This document shows positions 33,466 through 42,901 of a stretch of DNA of 64,000 nucleotides, in pieces. Below the pieces are notes generated by a model that searched no databases, was not told the origin of the DNA, and saw only the letters and a list, made by a program, of their open reading frames with translations. A program made the translations under genes and the position numbers. The DNA is from Massilia sp. 9I (GTDB lineage: Bacteria; Pseudomonadota; Gammaproteobacteria; Burkholderiales; Burkholderiaceae_D): the NCBI RefSeq assembly GCF_902506415.1, contig NZ_LR733275.1, positions 3,815,856-3,879,855 on the forward strand. The letters are read 5' to 3'. Position 1 is the stretch's first letter. Every line of letters starts with the position of its first letter.

Positions 33466-34808
33466 CAGCGCTTCTCCATCAGTTGTTCAATCTCGGCCAC
33501 GCCTTTCGGCGCGTCGCTGGAGAGTACACGGCAGCCTTTATCAAGGACGATGACGTCGTCCTCGATGCGAATGCCGATGTTCCAGAACGCCTCCGGCACG
33601 CCTTCGGCCGGACGCACGTAGATGCCCGGTTCCACGGTCAGCGCCATGCCGGGCAGCAGGGGGCGCGAAGGGCGCTCGGCCACGCTCAGGTCGCGGTAGG
33701 TTCCGACGTCGTGCACGTCCATCCCGAGCCAGTGGCCGGTGCCGTGCATGTAGAACTGCAGGTGCGCCTTGCCGGCGATCGCATCCTCGGCGGAAGCATA
33801 CTTCGCCTTGTCGAGCAGGCCGAGATCCAGCATGCCGGCTGCGAGCACCTGCACCGCCGCCTCGTGCATGCAGCTGTAGGGCCGGCCAGGGACGATGGCG
33901 GCGAAGGCCGCGTCCTGCGCCTGCAGCACCAGTTCGTACAAGGCCTTCTGCGCGGCGCTGAAGCGGCCGTTCACCGGCCAGGTGCGCGTGATGTCGGAGG
34001 CGTAGCCATCCAGTTCGCAGCCGGCGTCGACCAGCACCAGCTCGCCCTCGCGGCATTGGCGATTGTTCTGGTTGTAGTGCAGGACGCAGGCATTGGCGCC
34101 GGACGCGACGATCGGGGTATAGGCCGGGAACTGGGCGCCATTGCGGCGGAATTCGTGCAGCAGCTCGGCCTCGATCTCGTATTCGAACACGCCGGGACGC
34201 GTGAAGCGCATCGCGCGTGCGTGCGCGGCCGCAGCGATGCTGCAGGCGCGCGCCATCGCGCTTTGCTCGCCCGCATCCTTCAACAGGCGCATCTCGTCGA
34301 GGATGCCGAGCAGGTGGTGGGCGGAGGCGGGCGCCGCGATGCCGCTGCGGCCCTGGGCGCGCACCGCCTTGAGCCAGCTGCTCACTTGGGCGTCGAGCGC
34401 GGCGCTATGGCCCAGCGCGTAGTACAGCGCCGGCACGTTCGCCAGGAGCTTCGCCATCTGCGCATCGAGTTCGTCGATCGGATAGGCCTCGTCGAAGCCG
34501 AATTCGGTCCGCGCCGCTTCCGGCCCGTAGCGGTAGCCGTCCCAGATCTCGCGCTCGAGGTTCTTGTCACGGCAGAACAGGATCGAACGCGCCGGCTGCT
34601 CGCCGACAGGGGCAAGCAATACCAGCACCGCTTCCGGCTCGGTGAAGCCGGTCAGGTAATAGAAATGGCTGTCGTGCCGGTAGGGGTAGTCGCTGTCGCC
34701 GTTGCGCAGCACTTCCGGCGCGGTGGCCAGCACCGCGACCGATCCCGGTTCCATGCGCGCAGCCAGGCGCGCACGGCGTTCGATATAAGCGCCGGCCGTG
34801 GCGGTCAT
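33465..34808 (-). CDS. pepP: Xaa-Pro aminopeptidase (aminopeptidase P)
   Basis: 447 residues from MTATAGAYIERRARLAARM. N-terminal domain: HDSHFYYLTGFTEPEAVLVL. C-terminal pita-bread metallopeptidase with Mn ligands in LVDAGCELDGYASDITRTWPV (two Asp), GTGHWLGMDVHDVG (His), LTVEPGIYV (Glu) and GIRIEDDVIV (Glu). It releases the N-terminal residue from peptides with Pro in second place. The ATG overlaps the stop codon of the upstream murU gene by four bases. The pairing with ubiH downstream is the same as in E. coli. Confidence 0.96.
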   Translation of the reverse strand: MTATAGAYIERRARLAARMEPGSVAVLATAPEVLRNGDSDYPYRHDSHFYYLTGFTEPEAVLVLLAPVGEQPARSILFCRDKNLEREIWDGYRYGPEAARTEFGFDEAYPIDELDAQMAKLLANVPALYYALGHSAALDAQVSSWLKAVRAQGRSGIAAPASAHHLLGILDEMRLLKDAGEQSAMARACSIAAAAHARAMRFTRPGVFEYEIEAELLHEFRRNGAQFPAYTPIVASGANACVLHYNQNNRQCREGELVLVDAGCELDGYASDITRTWPVNGRFSAAQKALYELVLQAQDAAFAAIVPGRPYSCMHEAAVQVLAAGMLDLGLLDKAKYASAEDAIAGKAHLQFYMHGTGHWLGMDVHDVGTYRDLSVAERPSRPLLPGMALTVEPGIYVRPAEGVPEAFWNIGIRIEDDVIVLDKGCRVLSSDAPKGVAEIEQLMEKR

Positions 34809-35524
34809 GACCCCGTCTTGGCCGCCAGCGGCGCGTTCAGTTCTTCCAGCTGCTGCGCGGTGCCGACGTTGACCCACTGGCCTTCGTACAGCTCGCCGCC
34901 GACGCGGCCCTGCTCGATGAACTTGCGCATCAGGGGACCGAACTTGACGAAGTCGCCGGCCTTGATCCCGTCGAACATCTCGGGGCGGTAAACGCCGATG
35001 CCAGCGAAGTTCCACTTGGTCGGGCCGTCGTTGCGCAGGGTGTACATGTCGAGCGCGAAGTCACCCTCCGGGTTGTGCCAGGGATTCGGCGTCAGCCACA
35101 GCCAGGCGATGTCGCGCTTGTCCGGCGGGTAGGGGATGCCCAGCATGTCCTTGTCCTTCAGGACGTCGACCACCTGGGAAAAATCGAAGTAGGGCGCGTA
35201 GATGTCGCCCGACACAGCCAGGAAAGGCTCGTCGCCCAGCAGGTGCAGGGCGTTCGCGATGCCGCCCGCGGTTTCCAGCGGAGCCGGTTCGTGCGAATAG
35301 ACGATGCGCGCGCCGTATTTGCTGCCATCGCCCAGCTCTTCCTCGATCATGTGGCCGAGGTGCGAGTGGTTGATGACGATGTCCTTGATCCCCGCCCGCA
35401 CCAGGTTAAGCACGTGGTAGGTGATCATCGGGCGGCCGCGCACCTTGAGCAGCGGCTTGGGGCAGGCGTCCGTGAGCGGGCGCATGCGCTCGCCGCGGCC
35501 GGCGGCGAAAATCATCGCTTTCAT
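34805..35524 (-). CDS. murU: N-acetylmuramate alpha-1-phosphate uridylyltransferase
   Basis: 239 residues. MKAMIFAAGRGERMRPLTDACPKPLLKVRGRPMI is the nucleotidyltransferase signature (GxGxRxxPxTxxxPKP). ETAGGIANALHLLG and FLAVSGDIYAPYFDF carry the sugar- and metal-binding residues. In Pseudomonas, MurU turns MurNAc-1-P into UDP-MurNAc, after AmgK has made the 1-phosphate, so that cell-wall sugars are recycled bypassing de novo synthesis (and fosfomycin). Here the gene follows amgK by 11 bases, the same pair next to lptD as in Pseudomonas, which supports this over a general sugar nucleotidyltransferase. Confidence 0.92.
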   Translation of the reverse strand: MKAMIFAAGRGERMRPLTDACPKPLLKVRGRPMITYHVLNLVRAGIKDIVINHSHLGHMIEEELGDGSKYGARIVYSHEPAPLETAGGIANALHLLGDEPFLAVSGDIYAPYFDFSQVVDVLKDKDMLGIPYPPDKRDIAWLWLTPNPWHNPEGDFALDMYTLRNDGPTKWNFAGIGVYRPEMFDGIKAGDFVKFGPLMRKFIEQGRVGGELYEGQWVNVGTAQQLEELNAPLAAKTGS

Positions 35525-35535
35525 CGGCGTTCCGT

Positions 35536-36594
35536 TCAGAAGGTGTAGCCCACCGCCGGCGCCTTGTCCTCGAGCGCGTCGAGCAGGCGGATCAGCGGTT
35601 TCAGTTCGGTGTAGCGGTTGGCGGTGCGGCGCACGTAATCCATCACCGTCGGCAGGTCGCCCATGTAGATCGGCTTGCTGTCGCGGTAGTTGAGGCGGCA
35701 GAAGATGCCGAGGATTTTCAGGTGGCGCTGCAGGGCCATGAATTCGAAGTCGCGGTAGAAGGCGTCGATGTCCGGGTTCACCGGCAGGCCGACCTGCTTG
35801 GCGCTCTGCCAGTAGCGCACCACCCAATCCAGCACGATCTCTTCGTCCCACTGGATGTAGGCGTCGCGCAGCAGCGAGCCGAGGTCGTAGGTGACCGGGC
35901 CGTAGACCGCGTCCTGGAAGTCCAGCACGCCCGGGTTGCCTTGTTCGAGCCACATCAGGTTACGCGAATGGAAATCGCGGTGCATGTAGACCTGCTGCTG
36001 CGCCAGCACGTTGCTGCAGATCGCCTCGAACACGCCGTCCAGCTGCTTCTGCTGCTTGTCGTCCAGGGTCACGTTCAGGTGGCGATTGATGTACCACTCC
36101 GGGAACAGGTTCATCTCGCGCATCGCGAAGGCGCGGTCGAACTCCGGCAGCTTGCCCGGCTCGCTGGCGAGCTGGAACTTGAGCAGGGCGTCCACCGCAT
36201 CCGAGTACATGAAGGCGGCGTTGTCCGAATCCAGGCGCTGCAGGTAGGTGGTCACGCCGAGGTCGGACAGCAGCAGGAAGCCGCTTTCGACCTTGCGCGC
36301 GACGATCGACGGCACCGTGACGCCGGCATCCATCAGCAGGCCCTGCACGTGGATGAAGGCCGGCACGTTCTCGCGCTCCGGCGGGGCGTCCATGGCGACC
36401 AGCGTGGCGCCCAGCTTCTCGTGCATCTCTGGGACAACGTCGTAACGGAAATAGCGGCGGAAACTCGCATCCGACGATGCCGGGCGGCCGCTTTCCACAT
36501 CCACCAGGCCGGTCGAGACCAGCCATTCGGTCAAAGCTTGCAGGCGCGCGTCCTTGTCCGCGGAAGTGAAGGAATTTTGATACAAAGAAGACAT
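35536..36594 (-). CDS. amgK: N-acetylmuramate / N-acetylglucosamine 1-kinase
   Basis: 352 residues from MSSLYQNSFTSADKDARLQAL. It has the aminoglycoside-phosphotransferase fold: catalytic loop VYMHRDFHSRNLMWL (HRDxHxxN) and the metal motif VLDFQDAVYGPVTYDLGSLLRDAY. AmgK phosphorylates MurNAc (and GlcNAc) at the anomeric carbon. The murU gene directly after it makes the two-step salvage route complete. It is divergent from lptD across a 96-base gap, so envelope building and cell-wall recycling share a control region. Confidence 0.93.
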   Translation of the reverse strand: MSSLYQNSFTSADKDARLQALTEWLVSTGLVDVESGRPASSDASFRRYFRYDVVPEMHEKLGATLVAMDAPPERENVPAFIHVQGLLMDAGVTVPSIVARKVESGFLLLSDLGVTTYLQRLDSDNAAFMYSDAVDALLKFQLASEPGKLPEFDRAFAMREMNLFPEWYINRHLNVTLDDKQQKQLDGVFEAICSNVLAQQQVYMHRDFHSRNLMWLEQGNPGVLDFQDAVYGPVTYDLGSLLRDAYIQWDEEIVLDWVVRYWQSAKQVGLPVNPDIDAFYRDFEFMALQRHLKILGIFCRLNYRDSKPIYMGDLPTVMDYVRRTANRYTELKPLIRLLDALEDKAPAVGYTF

Positions 36595-36690
36595 GAAACG
36601 GCCTGGTGAATCCGGTTGGTTGAGGTAATTCCCATATAATAAGGGATTCATTCCAAAAATACCGCCCTTTATGGCGCACGCAGATTCTCC

Positions 36691-38970
36691 ATGAGCTGGT
36701 TTTCGGCCCACCCATTTCCCCCGCGGCAGCCGCGCGCACTGTATGTATTGGCGAGCGCCGCCATCGCCACATCGGCGCCGCTGTACGCCCAGACTGTACC
36801 CCCCGCGCCACATCCTGATGAGAGCACCCTGCCGATCACGATCCGCGCCGAGGACATCAATGGCCGTCCCGACCGCCAGCTGAACCTGGCGCGCGATGTC
36901 GAACTGACACGCGGCCAGACCCGCCTGCGCGCCGACACCGCCTGCTACCTGGTTGTCGAAGACCAGGTCACGGCCACCGGCAATGTCAACATGTGGCGCT
37001 TCGGCGACCGCTACAAGGGCGACGAGCTGCAGCTGAACCTGGAAAGCGGCAAGGGCTACCTGCTGCGTCCGGAATACCGCCTGCAGCTGAACAACGCCCA
37101 GGGCAATGCCTCGCGCATCGACTTCCTCGGCGAAGACGTCGCCGTGGTGCGCGAGGGCACCTACAGCACCTGCGAAGGCCCGGACCCGGACTGGTACCTC
37201 AGGTCCAGCACGCTGCGCCTGGACAGCGGGCGCGACGTCGGCCTGGCCGGTAATACGGTGCTCTATTTCAAGGACGTGCCAATTCTCGCCACGCCGGCCC
37301 TGTCGTTCTCGCTGTCGGGCGCGCGCCGCTCCGGCTGGCTCGCGCCCACCGTGGACTTCGGGTCCAAGGGCAAGGCCGAGGTGATGGTGCCGTACTACTT
37401 CAACATCGCCCCCAACCGCGACCTGACGGTGTTCCCGCGCCTGATGTTCGACCGCGGCCTGCAGCTGGGTGCCACCGGGCGCTACCTCGGCGTGACCGAG
37501 CGCGGCGCCTACAACGGCGAAACCCACGTCGAAGGCCTGCGCCACGACCGCGAGACCGGCACCGACCGCTGGCGCGTCGACTCGATCCATACCCAGTCGC
37601 TGGCGCCGAACTGGTCCTACGGCTGGAACCTGCACGCGGCTTCGGACAACGAATACCCGAGCGACTTCTCGCGCACGGTGGCGGCCAGCGCCGAGCGCCA
37701 GCTGCTGCGCGAGGTGCGCACCGACCTCGTCGGCCAGTACTGGAGCCTGTCGGCGCGCGCCCAGAACTACCAGGTGCTGCAGGACCCGGCCGCCACGCCG
37801 ACCAACGGCCTGACGGTGCCGCGTCCCTACGACCGCCTGCCGCAGATTAACTTCCACGCCGGCCGCTACGACGTCGCCGGCTTCGACTGGGCTTTTGACG
37901 CCGAGGCGGTGAGCTTCTGGCACCCCGACTGGGTGCGCGGCAACCGCGCAGTGGCGGTGGGCCAGGTCAGCTATCCGATCGTGCGCCCGGGCTGGTTTGT
38001 GACCCCGAAAGTCATCAGCCACCACACCAGGTACGACCTGGACCGCAGCATGGGCGGCACCACCTACACCGGCCCGACCAAGCTGTCGCGCAGCCTGAAT
38101 ACCTTCTCGCTCGACAGCGGCCTGGTGTTCGAGCGCGAGGCCTCGCTGTTCGGGCGCGGCGTCACGCAAACCCTGGAACCGCGCCTGTTCTACGTGTACA
38201 CCCCGTACAAGGACCAGAGCCTGTTCCCGAACTTCGACACCGGCCGCGCGGGCTTCAACTACGCCCAGCTGTTCAGCGAGAACCGCTACGTCGGCGCCGA
38301 CCGCGTGTCGGACGCCAACCAGCTGACCGCCGCCGTGGTGTCGCGCTACATCCAGCCGGACGGCGCCGAGCGCCTGCGCCTGGCTTTCGGCCAGCGCATC
38401 TACTTCGACGAGCCGCGCGTGCGCCTGCCGGGCGAGCCGGTGCACCAGAGCCGTTCCGACGTGCTGCTGGCGGCCTCGGGCCGCATTTCCGAGACCTGGA
38501 GCTTCGATAGCGGCGTACAATACGACGCGACCGGCAGCAACCTGTACAGCTCGAACCTGAGCACGCAGTGGCAGCCGGCGCGGATGAAGGTCTTGAATGC
38601 CGAGTACCGTTATCAGCGGGACAGCTTCCGCAACGTCGATTTTTCGGGGCAGTGGCCGATCTCGGCGCGCTGGTACGGGGTCGGACGCGTGAGCTATGCG
38701 CTGCGCTCGTACGGCGTGGTCGGGGCGACCCCGGTCGGGAAGGGCAAGCTGCTCGACAGCCTCGTCGGCCTGGAATACAAGGCCGACTGCTGGACCTTCC
38801 GCATGGGAGCCCAGCGTTTCGTCACGGCTGCCCAGACCACGACGACCTCGGCCTTCTTCCAGCTCGAGCTCAACGGCCTCTCGCGCCTGGGGCCGGGCGA
38901 CGCGCTCGGGGCCTTCACCAGGAGCGTGCCGGGCTATACGCAGCTGAACACCAGCGTGGGGCGTCCCTGA
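36691..38970 (+). CDS. lptD: LPS assembly protein LptD
   Basis: 759 residues with a signal peptide (ending near APLYAQ), an OstA-type beta-jellyroll (ITIRAEDINGRPDRQLNLARDVELTRGQTRLRADTACYLV) and a large barrel domain (GWLAPTVDFGSKGKAEVMVPYYFNIAPNRDLTVFPRLMFDRGLQLGATGRYL is strongly conserved). It sits in the outer membrane with LptE (gene at 51.3 kb) and places LPS on the surface. Cys residues: 85, 161 (GTYSTCEGPD, matching E. coli C173) and 700 (KADCWTF). E. coli has two disulfides with a CC pair at the end; here only one inter-domain bond (161-700) seems possible. Confidence 0.96.
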   Translation: MSWFSAHPFPPRQPRALYVLASAAIATSAPLYAQTVPPAPHPDESTLPITIRAEDINGRPDRQLNLARDVELTRGQTRLRADTACYLVVEDQVTATGNVNMWRFGDRYKGDELQLNLESGKGYLLRPEYRLQLNNAQGNASRIDFLGEDVAVVREGTYSTCEGPDPDWYLRSSTLRLDSGRDVGLAGNTVLYFKDVPILATPALSFSLSGARRSGWLAPTVDFGSKGKAEVMVPYYFNIAPNRDLTVFPRLMFDRGLQLGATGRYLGVTERGAYNGETHVEGLRHDRETGTDRWRVDSIHTQSLAPNWSYGWNLHAASDNEYPSDFSRTVAASAERQLLREVRTDLVGQYWSLSARAQNYQVLQDPAATPTNGLTVPRPYDRLPQINFHAGRYDVAGFDWAFDAEAVSFWHPDWVRGNRAVAVGQVSYPIVRPGWFVTPKVISHHTRYDLDRSMGGTTYTGPTKLSRSLNTFSLDSGLVFEREASLFGRGVTQTLEPRLFYVYTPYKDQSLFPNFDTGRAGFNYAQLFSENRYVGADRVSDANQLTAAVVSRYIQPDGAERLRLAFGQRIYFDEPRVRLPGEPVHQSRSDVLLAASGRISETWSFDSGVQYDATGSNLYSSNLSTQWQPARMKVLNAEYRYQRDSFRNVDFSGQWPISARWYGVGRVSYALRSYGVVGATPVGKGKLLDSLVGLEYKADCWTFRMGAQRFVTAAQTTTTSAFFQLELNGLSRLGPGDALGAFTRSVPGYTQLNTSVGRP

Positions 38971-39040
38971 ATTTTTAAGGACGACTTAACTGGCTTGCAG
39001 TAGACTGCTCCGTTGGCAATAGAATGATTATTCACCCTGA

Positions 39041-40480
39041 ATGAGTGCTTTCCAGATGACGCGTTCCACCCGCTTCCACGTTCTTAAACATGCAGGCAAG
39101 CCTGCAAAACGCGCGCTCGCCACGGCCCTGCTGTGCGCGCTGACCACGGGCCAGGTGTTGGCCCAAGCCAAAGTGCCGTCGACGGCGCCGGCCACGAATC
39201 CGGGTAGCGGCTTCCTGCCGCCGGCATCGGCCAATGCCAAGGTGATCGATTCGATCCACGTGGTGGTCAATGACGAAGTGATCACGAAGAACGAGGTGCG
39301 CAACCGCGTCGCCCAGACCGTGCAGAACCTCAAGGCGCGCAACACGCAGCTGCCGGACCAGGCCACCCTGGAGCGCCAGGTGGTCGAGGCGATGATCGTC
39401 GAGCGCGCGCAGATCCAGCTGGCCAAGGAAATGGGCGTGCGCGTCGACGACCGCCAGCTCGACTCCACCATCGGCCGCATCGCCGAGAACCAGAAGATGT
39501 CGGTGCAGGAGATGCGCAACCAGATGGAAAAAGAGGGCATGGCCTACAGCCAGTTCCGCGACGACATCCGCAACGAGATCATGATGCAGCGCCTGCGCGA
39601 GCACGAGGTCGACTCCAAGATCCAGGTCTCGGAAGCCGAGATCGACACCTATCTCACCGCGTCGAAGGCGCTTGCCGCCGACAAGGTCGAGATGAACCTG
39701 GCGCAGATTCTGGTGGCGGTGCCCGAGAACGCCTCGCCGGAGCAGATCGCGGCACGCCGCGCACGCGCCGAGGAAGTGGCGCGCCAGCTGCGCACCGGCG
39801 CCGATTTCAGCAAGATGGCCGCCACTTATTCCGATTCGAACGACGCGCTGAAGGGCGGCGAGATCGGCTGGCGTGACCCGGACCGCCTGCCGCCGGTCTT
39901 CGCCACCGAACTGCGCAAGCTGAAGCCGGGCCAGGTCACCCAGGTGATCAAGACCAACGTCGGCTTCCACATCCTGAAGATGTCGGAGCAGCGCAGCCTG
40001 GCGGACGCCGCCGCTGCCGAGAAAGGCGCCGTGGTGCAGCAGACCCGCGCCAGCGTCATCCTCATGAAGCCGACGCCGACCATGACGGCGGACGACGTCA
40101 AGAAGAAGCTGCGCGAACTGCGCCAGAAGATCCTCGACAAGAGCGCTACCTTCGAAGACCTGGCGCGCCAGAACAGCCAGGAAACCGGCAGCGCGGCCAA
40201 GGGCGGCGACCTGGGCTGGCTGGAGCCGGGTGACGCCGGTCCGGAATTTGATCAGGCTCTGGCTACCCTGAAACCAGGCGAAATCTCGGATGTGATCGAG
40301 TCGCCGTTCGGCTTCAGCATCCTGCGCCTCGTCGAGCGCAAGAGCGAAGACCAGAGCGCGCAGAAAGAGCGCAACCTGGCCCGCCAGGTCCTGCGCGAGC
40401 GTAAGCTGCAGGAAGCGATGGAAGACTGGATGCGCCAGGTGCGCGACCGCGCCTACGTCGAGTTCCGCGAGGAGCAGTAA
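39041..40480 (+). CDS. surA: Periplasmic chaperone and peptidyl-prolyl isomerase SurA
   Basis: 479 residues. Signal sequence, then the SurA N-domain ([25 protein letters not shown]) and two parvulin domains, each with GGxx[20 protein letters not shown] and [22 protein letters not shown]. SurA carries unfolded outer-membrane proteins, LptD among them, to the Bam complex. No good ribosome site is near either ATG 39041 or ATG 39056; the first was kept. It is third in the conserved order imp/lptD-surA-pdxA-rsmA. Confidence 0.95.
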   Translation: MSAFQMTRSTRFHVLKHAGKPAKRALATALLCALTTGQVLAQAKVPSTAPATNPGSGFLPPASANAKVIDSIHVVVNDEVITKNEVRNRVAQTVQNLKARNTQLPDQATLERQVVEAMIVERAQIQLAKEMGVRVDDRQLDSTIGRIAENQKMSVQEMRNQMEKEGMAYSQFRDDIRNEIMMQRLREHEVDSKIQVSEAEIDTYLTASKALAADKVEMNLAQILVAVPENASPEQIAARRARAEEVARQLRTGADFSKMAATYSDSNDALKGGEIGWRDPDRLPPVFATELRKLKPGQVTQVIKTNVGFHILKMSEQRSLADAAAAEKGAVVQQTRASVILMKPTPTMTADDVKKKLRELRQKILDKSATFEDLARQNSQETGSAAKGGDLGWLEPGDAGPEFDQALATLKPGEISDVIESPFGFSILRLVERKSEDQSAQKERNLARQVLRERKLQEAMEDWMRQVRDRAYVEFREEQ

Positions 40481-40484
40481 TCCC

Positions 40485-41528
40485 ATGGTGATGTCGACTG
40501 GAACCCGACCGGCGCTTGCAATCACGGTCGGCGAACCGGCCGGCATCGGCCCTGAAATCTCGATCCGCGCGGCCTGGGCGCTGCGCGAATCCGCCAACTG
40601 CGTGCTGGTCGGCGACGCCGCCTTCCTGGCGCTCACCGCCAGCCTGATCGACCCTTCCATCCGCCTCTCGGCGCTGTCGACCCAGGCGCTGCGCAACGGC
40701 GGCCTGCCGCACTTCGGCAAGGATCGCCTGGCCGTCATCGACGTGCCGCTCGCGGCCCATGTGGTGCCGGGCACCCTGGACGCGGAAAACGGGCGCGCCG
40801 TGCTGGCCACCCTCGACCTCGCGATCGAAGGGGCCCGGAACGGCTGGTTCGACGGCATCGTCACCGCGCCGCTCCAGAAAAGCACGATCAACGACGCCGG
40901 CGTGGCCTTCTCGGGCCATACCGAATACCTGGCCGAAAAAACGGGAACGTCCAAGGTGGTGATGATGCTGGCGGGGCAGCCGGCGGGCGAGCAGCCCTAC
41001 CTGCGCGTGGCCCTGGCGACGACCCATCTGCCGCTGAAGGACGTCCCGGCGGCGCTCACGATCGACAATCTCACCCAGGTCATCGACATCATCGACGCCG
41101 ACCTGAAAAACAAGTTCGGCATCGCCGCGCCGCGCATCCTGGTCACCGGCCTGAACCCGCACGCGGGCGAGAACGGCTACCTGGGCCGCGAAGAGATCGA
41201 GGTCATCACGCCCGTCCTGGAAGCGGCGAGGGCGCGCGGCATCGATGCGCGCGGCCCGTACCCGGCCGATACCCTGTTCCAGCCGAAGTACCTGCTCGAT
41301 GCGGACTGCGTGCTGGCGATGTACCACGACCAGGGCCTGCCGGTGCTCAAATACGCCACCTTCGGGCACGGCATCAACGTCACGCTCGGCCTGCCGATCG
41401 TGCGCACCTCGGTCGACCACGGCACCGCGCTTGATCTCGCCGCCCAGGGCCTGGGCCTGGCCGATTGCGGCAGCATGATCGAAGCGATCCGCGCCGCCAT
41501 GCAAATGGCCGCATCGCGCACCAAGTAA
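40485..41528 (+). CDS. pdxA: 4-hydroxythreonine-4-phosphate dehydrogenase
   Basis: 347 residues. Family motifs: [61 protein letters not shown] and [30 protein letters not shown]; the three His in SGHTE, NPHAG and YHDQG sit around the metal. PdxA oxidises 4-phosphohydroxythreonine for pyridoxal phosphate synthesis. It starts four bases after surA and is followed by rsmA after 19 bases. Confidence 0.97.
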   Translation: MVMSTGTRPALAITVGEPAGIGPEISIRAAWALRESANCVLVGDAAFLALTASLIDPSIRLSALSTQALRNGGLPHFGKDRLAVIDVPLAAHVVPGTLDAENGRAVLATLDLAIEGARNGWFDGIVTAPLQKSTINDAGVAFSGHTEYLAEKTGTSKVVMMLAGQPAGEQPYLRVALATTHLPLKDVPAALTIDNLTQVIDIIDADLKNKFGIAAPRILVTGLNPHAGENGYLGREEIEVITPVLEAARARGIDARGPYPADTLFQPKYLLDADCVLAMYHDQGLPVLKYATFGHGINVTLGLPIVRTSVDHGTALDLAAQGLGLADCGSMIEAIRAAMQMAASRTK

Positions 41529-41547
41529 ACACAAGAAGAAAGCACCC

Positions 41548-42315
41548 ATGAAACACGTCGCACGCAAGCGCTTCGGCCAGAACTTCCTGACCGACAAACT
41601 CGTCCTGGACAACATCATCGACGCCATCGGGCCGCGCCGCGGCGAGACAATGGTCGAGATCGGGCCGGGACTGGCCGCGATGACGGCGCTGCTGCTCAAG
41701 TCGCTCGACCACATGCACGTGGTGGAGCTGGACCGCGACCTGGTGGCGCGCCTGGAAAAAGCCTATCCGCGCGAAAAGCTCACCGTGCATTCGGGCGACG
41801 CCTTGAAGTTCGATTTCGGTGCGATCCCGGTGCCTGAAGGGCAAAAGCTGCGCGTGGTCGGCAACCTGCCGTACAACATCTCGAGCCCGCTGCTGTTCCA
41901 CCTGGCCGAATTCGCGCCCCTGGTCGAGGACCAGCATTTCATGCTGCAGAAGGAAGTGGTGGAGCGCATGGTGGCTGAGCCGGGCACCAAGGCCTACAGC
42001 CGCCTGTCGGTGATGCTGCAGTGGCGCTACGACATGGATTTGATGTTCATCGTCCCGCCGACCGCCTTCGACCCGCCGCCCCAGGTCGATTCCGCCATCG
42101 TGCGCATGATCCCGAAGCGCCAGATGCTGGAAGTCGATGGCGCCACCCTGGAAAAGGTGGTGGCCAAGGCCTTTTCCCAGCGCCGCAAGGTGATCCGCAA
42201 CTGCGTAGCGGGGATGTTCACCGAAGCGCAGCTGGTCGAGGCGGGGATCGATCCGGGCGCCAGGCCGGAAGCGGTGGGCCTGGAGCAGTACGTGGCGCTC
42301 GCCAACCTGCTCTGA
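41548..42315 (+). CDS. rsmA: 16S rRNA dimethyladenosine transferase
   Basis: 255 residues. [10 protein letters not shown] at the start, SAM motif [11 protein letters not shown], acidic ELDRDL and catalytic [12 protein letters not shown]. It dimethylates A1518 and A1519 of 16S rRNA late in 30S assembly. [31 protein letters not shown] completes the pattern. Last gene of the lptD cluster; a 21-base GC hairpin (42335-42355) follows. Confidence 0.97.
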   Translation: MKHVARKRFGQNFLTDKLVLDNIIDAIGPRRGETMVEIGPGLAAMTALLLKSLDHMHVVELDRDLVARLEKAYPREKLTVHSGDALKFDFGAIPVPEGQKLRVVGNLPYNISSPLLFHLAEFAPLVEDQHFMLQKEVVERMVAEPGTKAYSRLSVMLQWRYDMDLMFIVPPTAFDPPPQVDSAIVRMIPKRQMLEVDGATLEKVVAKAFSQRRKVIRNCVAGMFTEAQLVEAGIDPGARPEAVGLEQYVALANLL

Positions 42316-42334
42316 GTTCCTGACTCGTCCGATC

Positions 42335-42355
42335 GCAGGCGGCCGCGCCGCCTGC
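42335..42355 (+). other. GC hairpin after rsmA
   Basis: GCAGGCGG and CCGCCTGC pair around a 5-base loop 20 bases after the rsmA stop. No U-tract follows, so it may be a weak or Rho-linked end signal. Confidence 0.4.
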
Positions 42356-42551
42356 GCCCATTCTCTCCCCGTATCCAGCCCTGCATTGCGCTGCACAAGC
42401 GCAGCGCATCGCGCATTTCCCGCCCTTCAGACGCCGTTTCCTGCAGTCCGTCGCACCTGACTGGAGCCTTCAAGGGCCATTCGATAAAGTGCTTCCATCG
42501 ACAGCCAACAACGGCTAACTGCTTACTAAATACACGCTGAAGGAGCGCAAA

Positions 42552-42725
42552 ATGAACGTCCTCAAGAACATGGAAGCCATCTTCGTCGTCGCCCTGGCTC
42601 TCGCCGGCGTCAGCACCTACGCAGAAGCTGCGATCGGCCGCGCAGCCGACGCCGGCAATGCCCAGGTGTCGGTCAGCGCCTCGCAGGTCGCCGTCGTGAA
42701 GGTGTCGGCCAAGCGCCCGGCCTGA
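42552..42725 (+). CDS. Short exported peptide, function unknown
   Basis: 57 codons, starting MNVLKNMEAIFVVALALAG and ending VVKVSAKRPA. GAAGGAG lies eight bases before the ATG. A hydrophobic lead (IFVVALALAGVSTYAEA) reads as a Sec signal peptide with a cut near AEA-AI, leaving about 30 residues rich in Ala, Val and Ser. Short proteins of this layout, ending in a Val-rich strand and Lys-Arg-Pro, occur in Massilia-type genomes as I recall, but none is characterised to my knowledge. It stands alone between rsmA and the lipoprotein genes. Confidence 0.65.
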   Translation: MNVLKNMEAIFVVALALAGVSTYAEAAIGRAADAGNAQVSVSASQVAVVKVSAKRPA

Positions 42726-42762
42726 TCCGCAGACAGCTGCCTCCGGCGGGTAGGCGAAAAAA

Positions 42763-42785
42763 AAGCCCGCTGTTGAGGCGGGCTT
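42763..42785 (-). terminator. Terminator for the lipoprotein genes
   Basis: AAGCCCGC and GCGGGCTT pair around a 7-base loop; on the minus strand the stem is followed by a run of U. It lies about 120 bases past the stop codon of the minus-strand lipoprotein gene. On the plus strand the same hairpin follows the 57-codon gene but lacks a good U-tract. Confidence 0.75.
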
Positions 42786-42901
42786 AAATCCAATTCTTTT
42801 CTGAGGAGAGTTGGAGGAGACAGGAGTTATTATGCTGCGTCACAGCATATAAGTCCAATTTCCCTTTCAAATACGAGACATAATTTAATTAAATATCTCT
42901 A

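Noticed and set aside
36671..36693. ATG at 36671 as an earlier start of lptD
   Set aside because: It is in another frame and runs into a stop after seven codons; the lptD ATG is at 36691.
35536..38520. A 994-codon minus-strand frame that would fuse amgK to sequence opposite lptD
   Set aside because: AmgK is complete from the ATG at 36594; the extension is the antisense of lptD.
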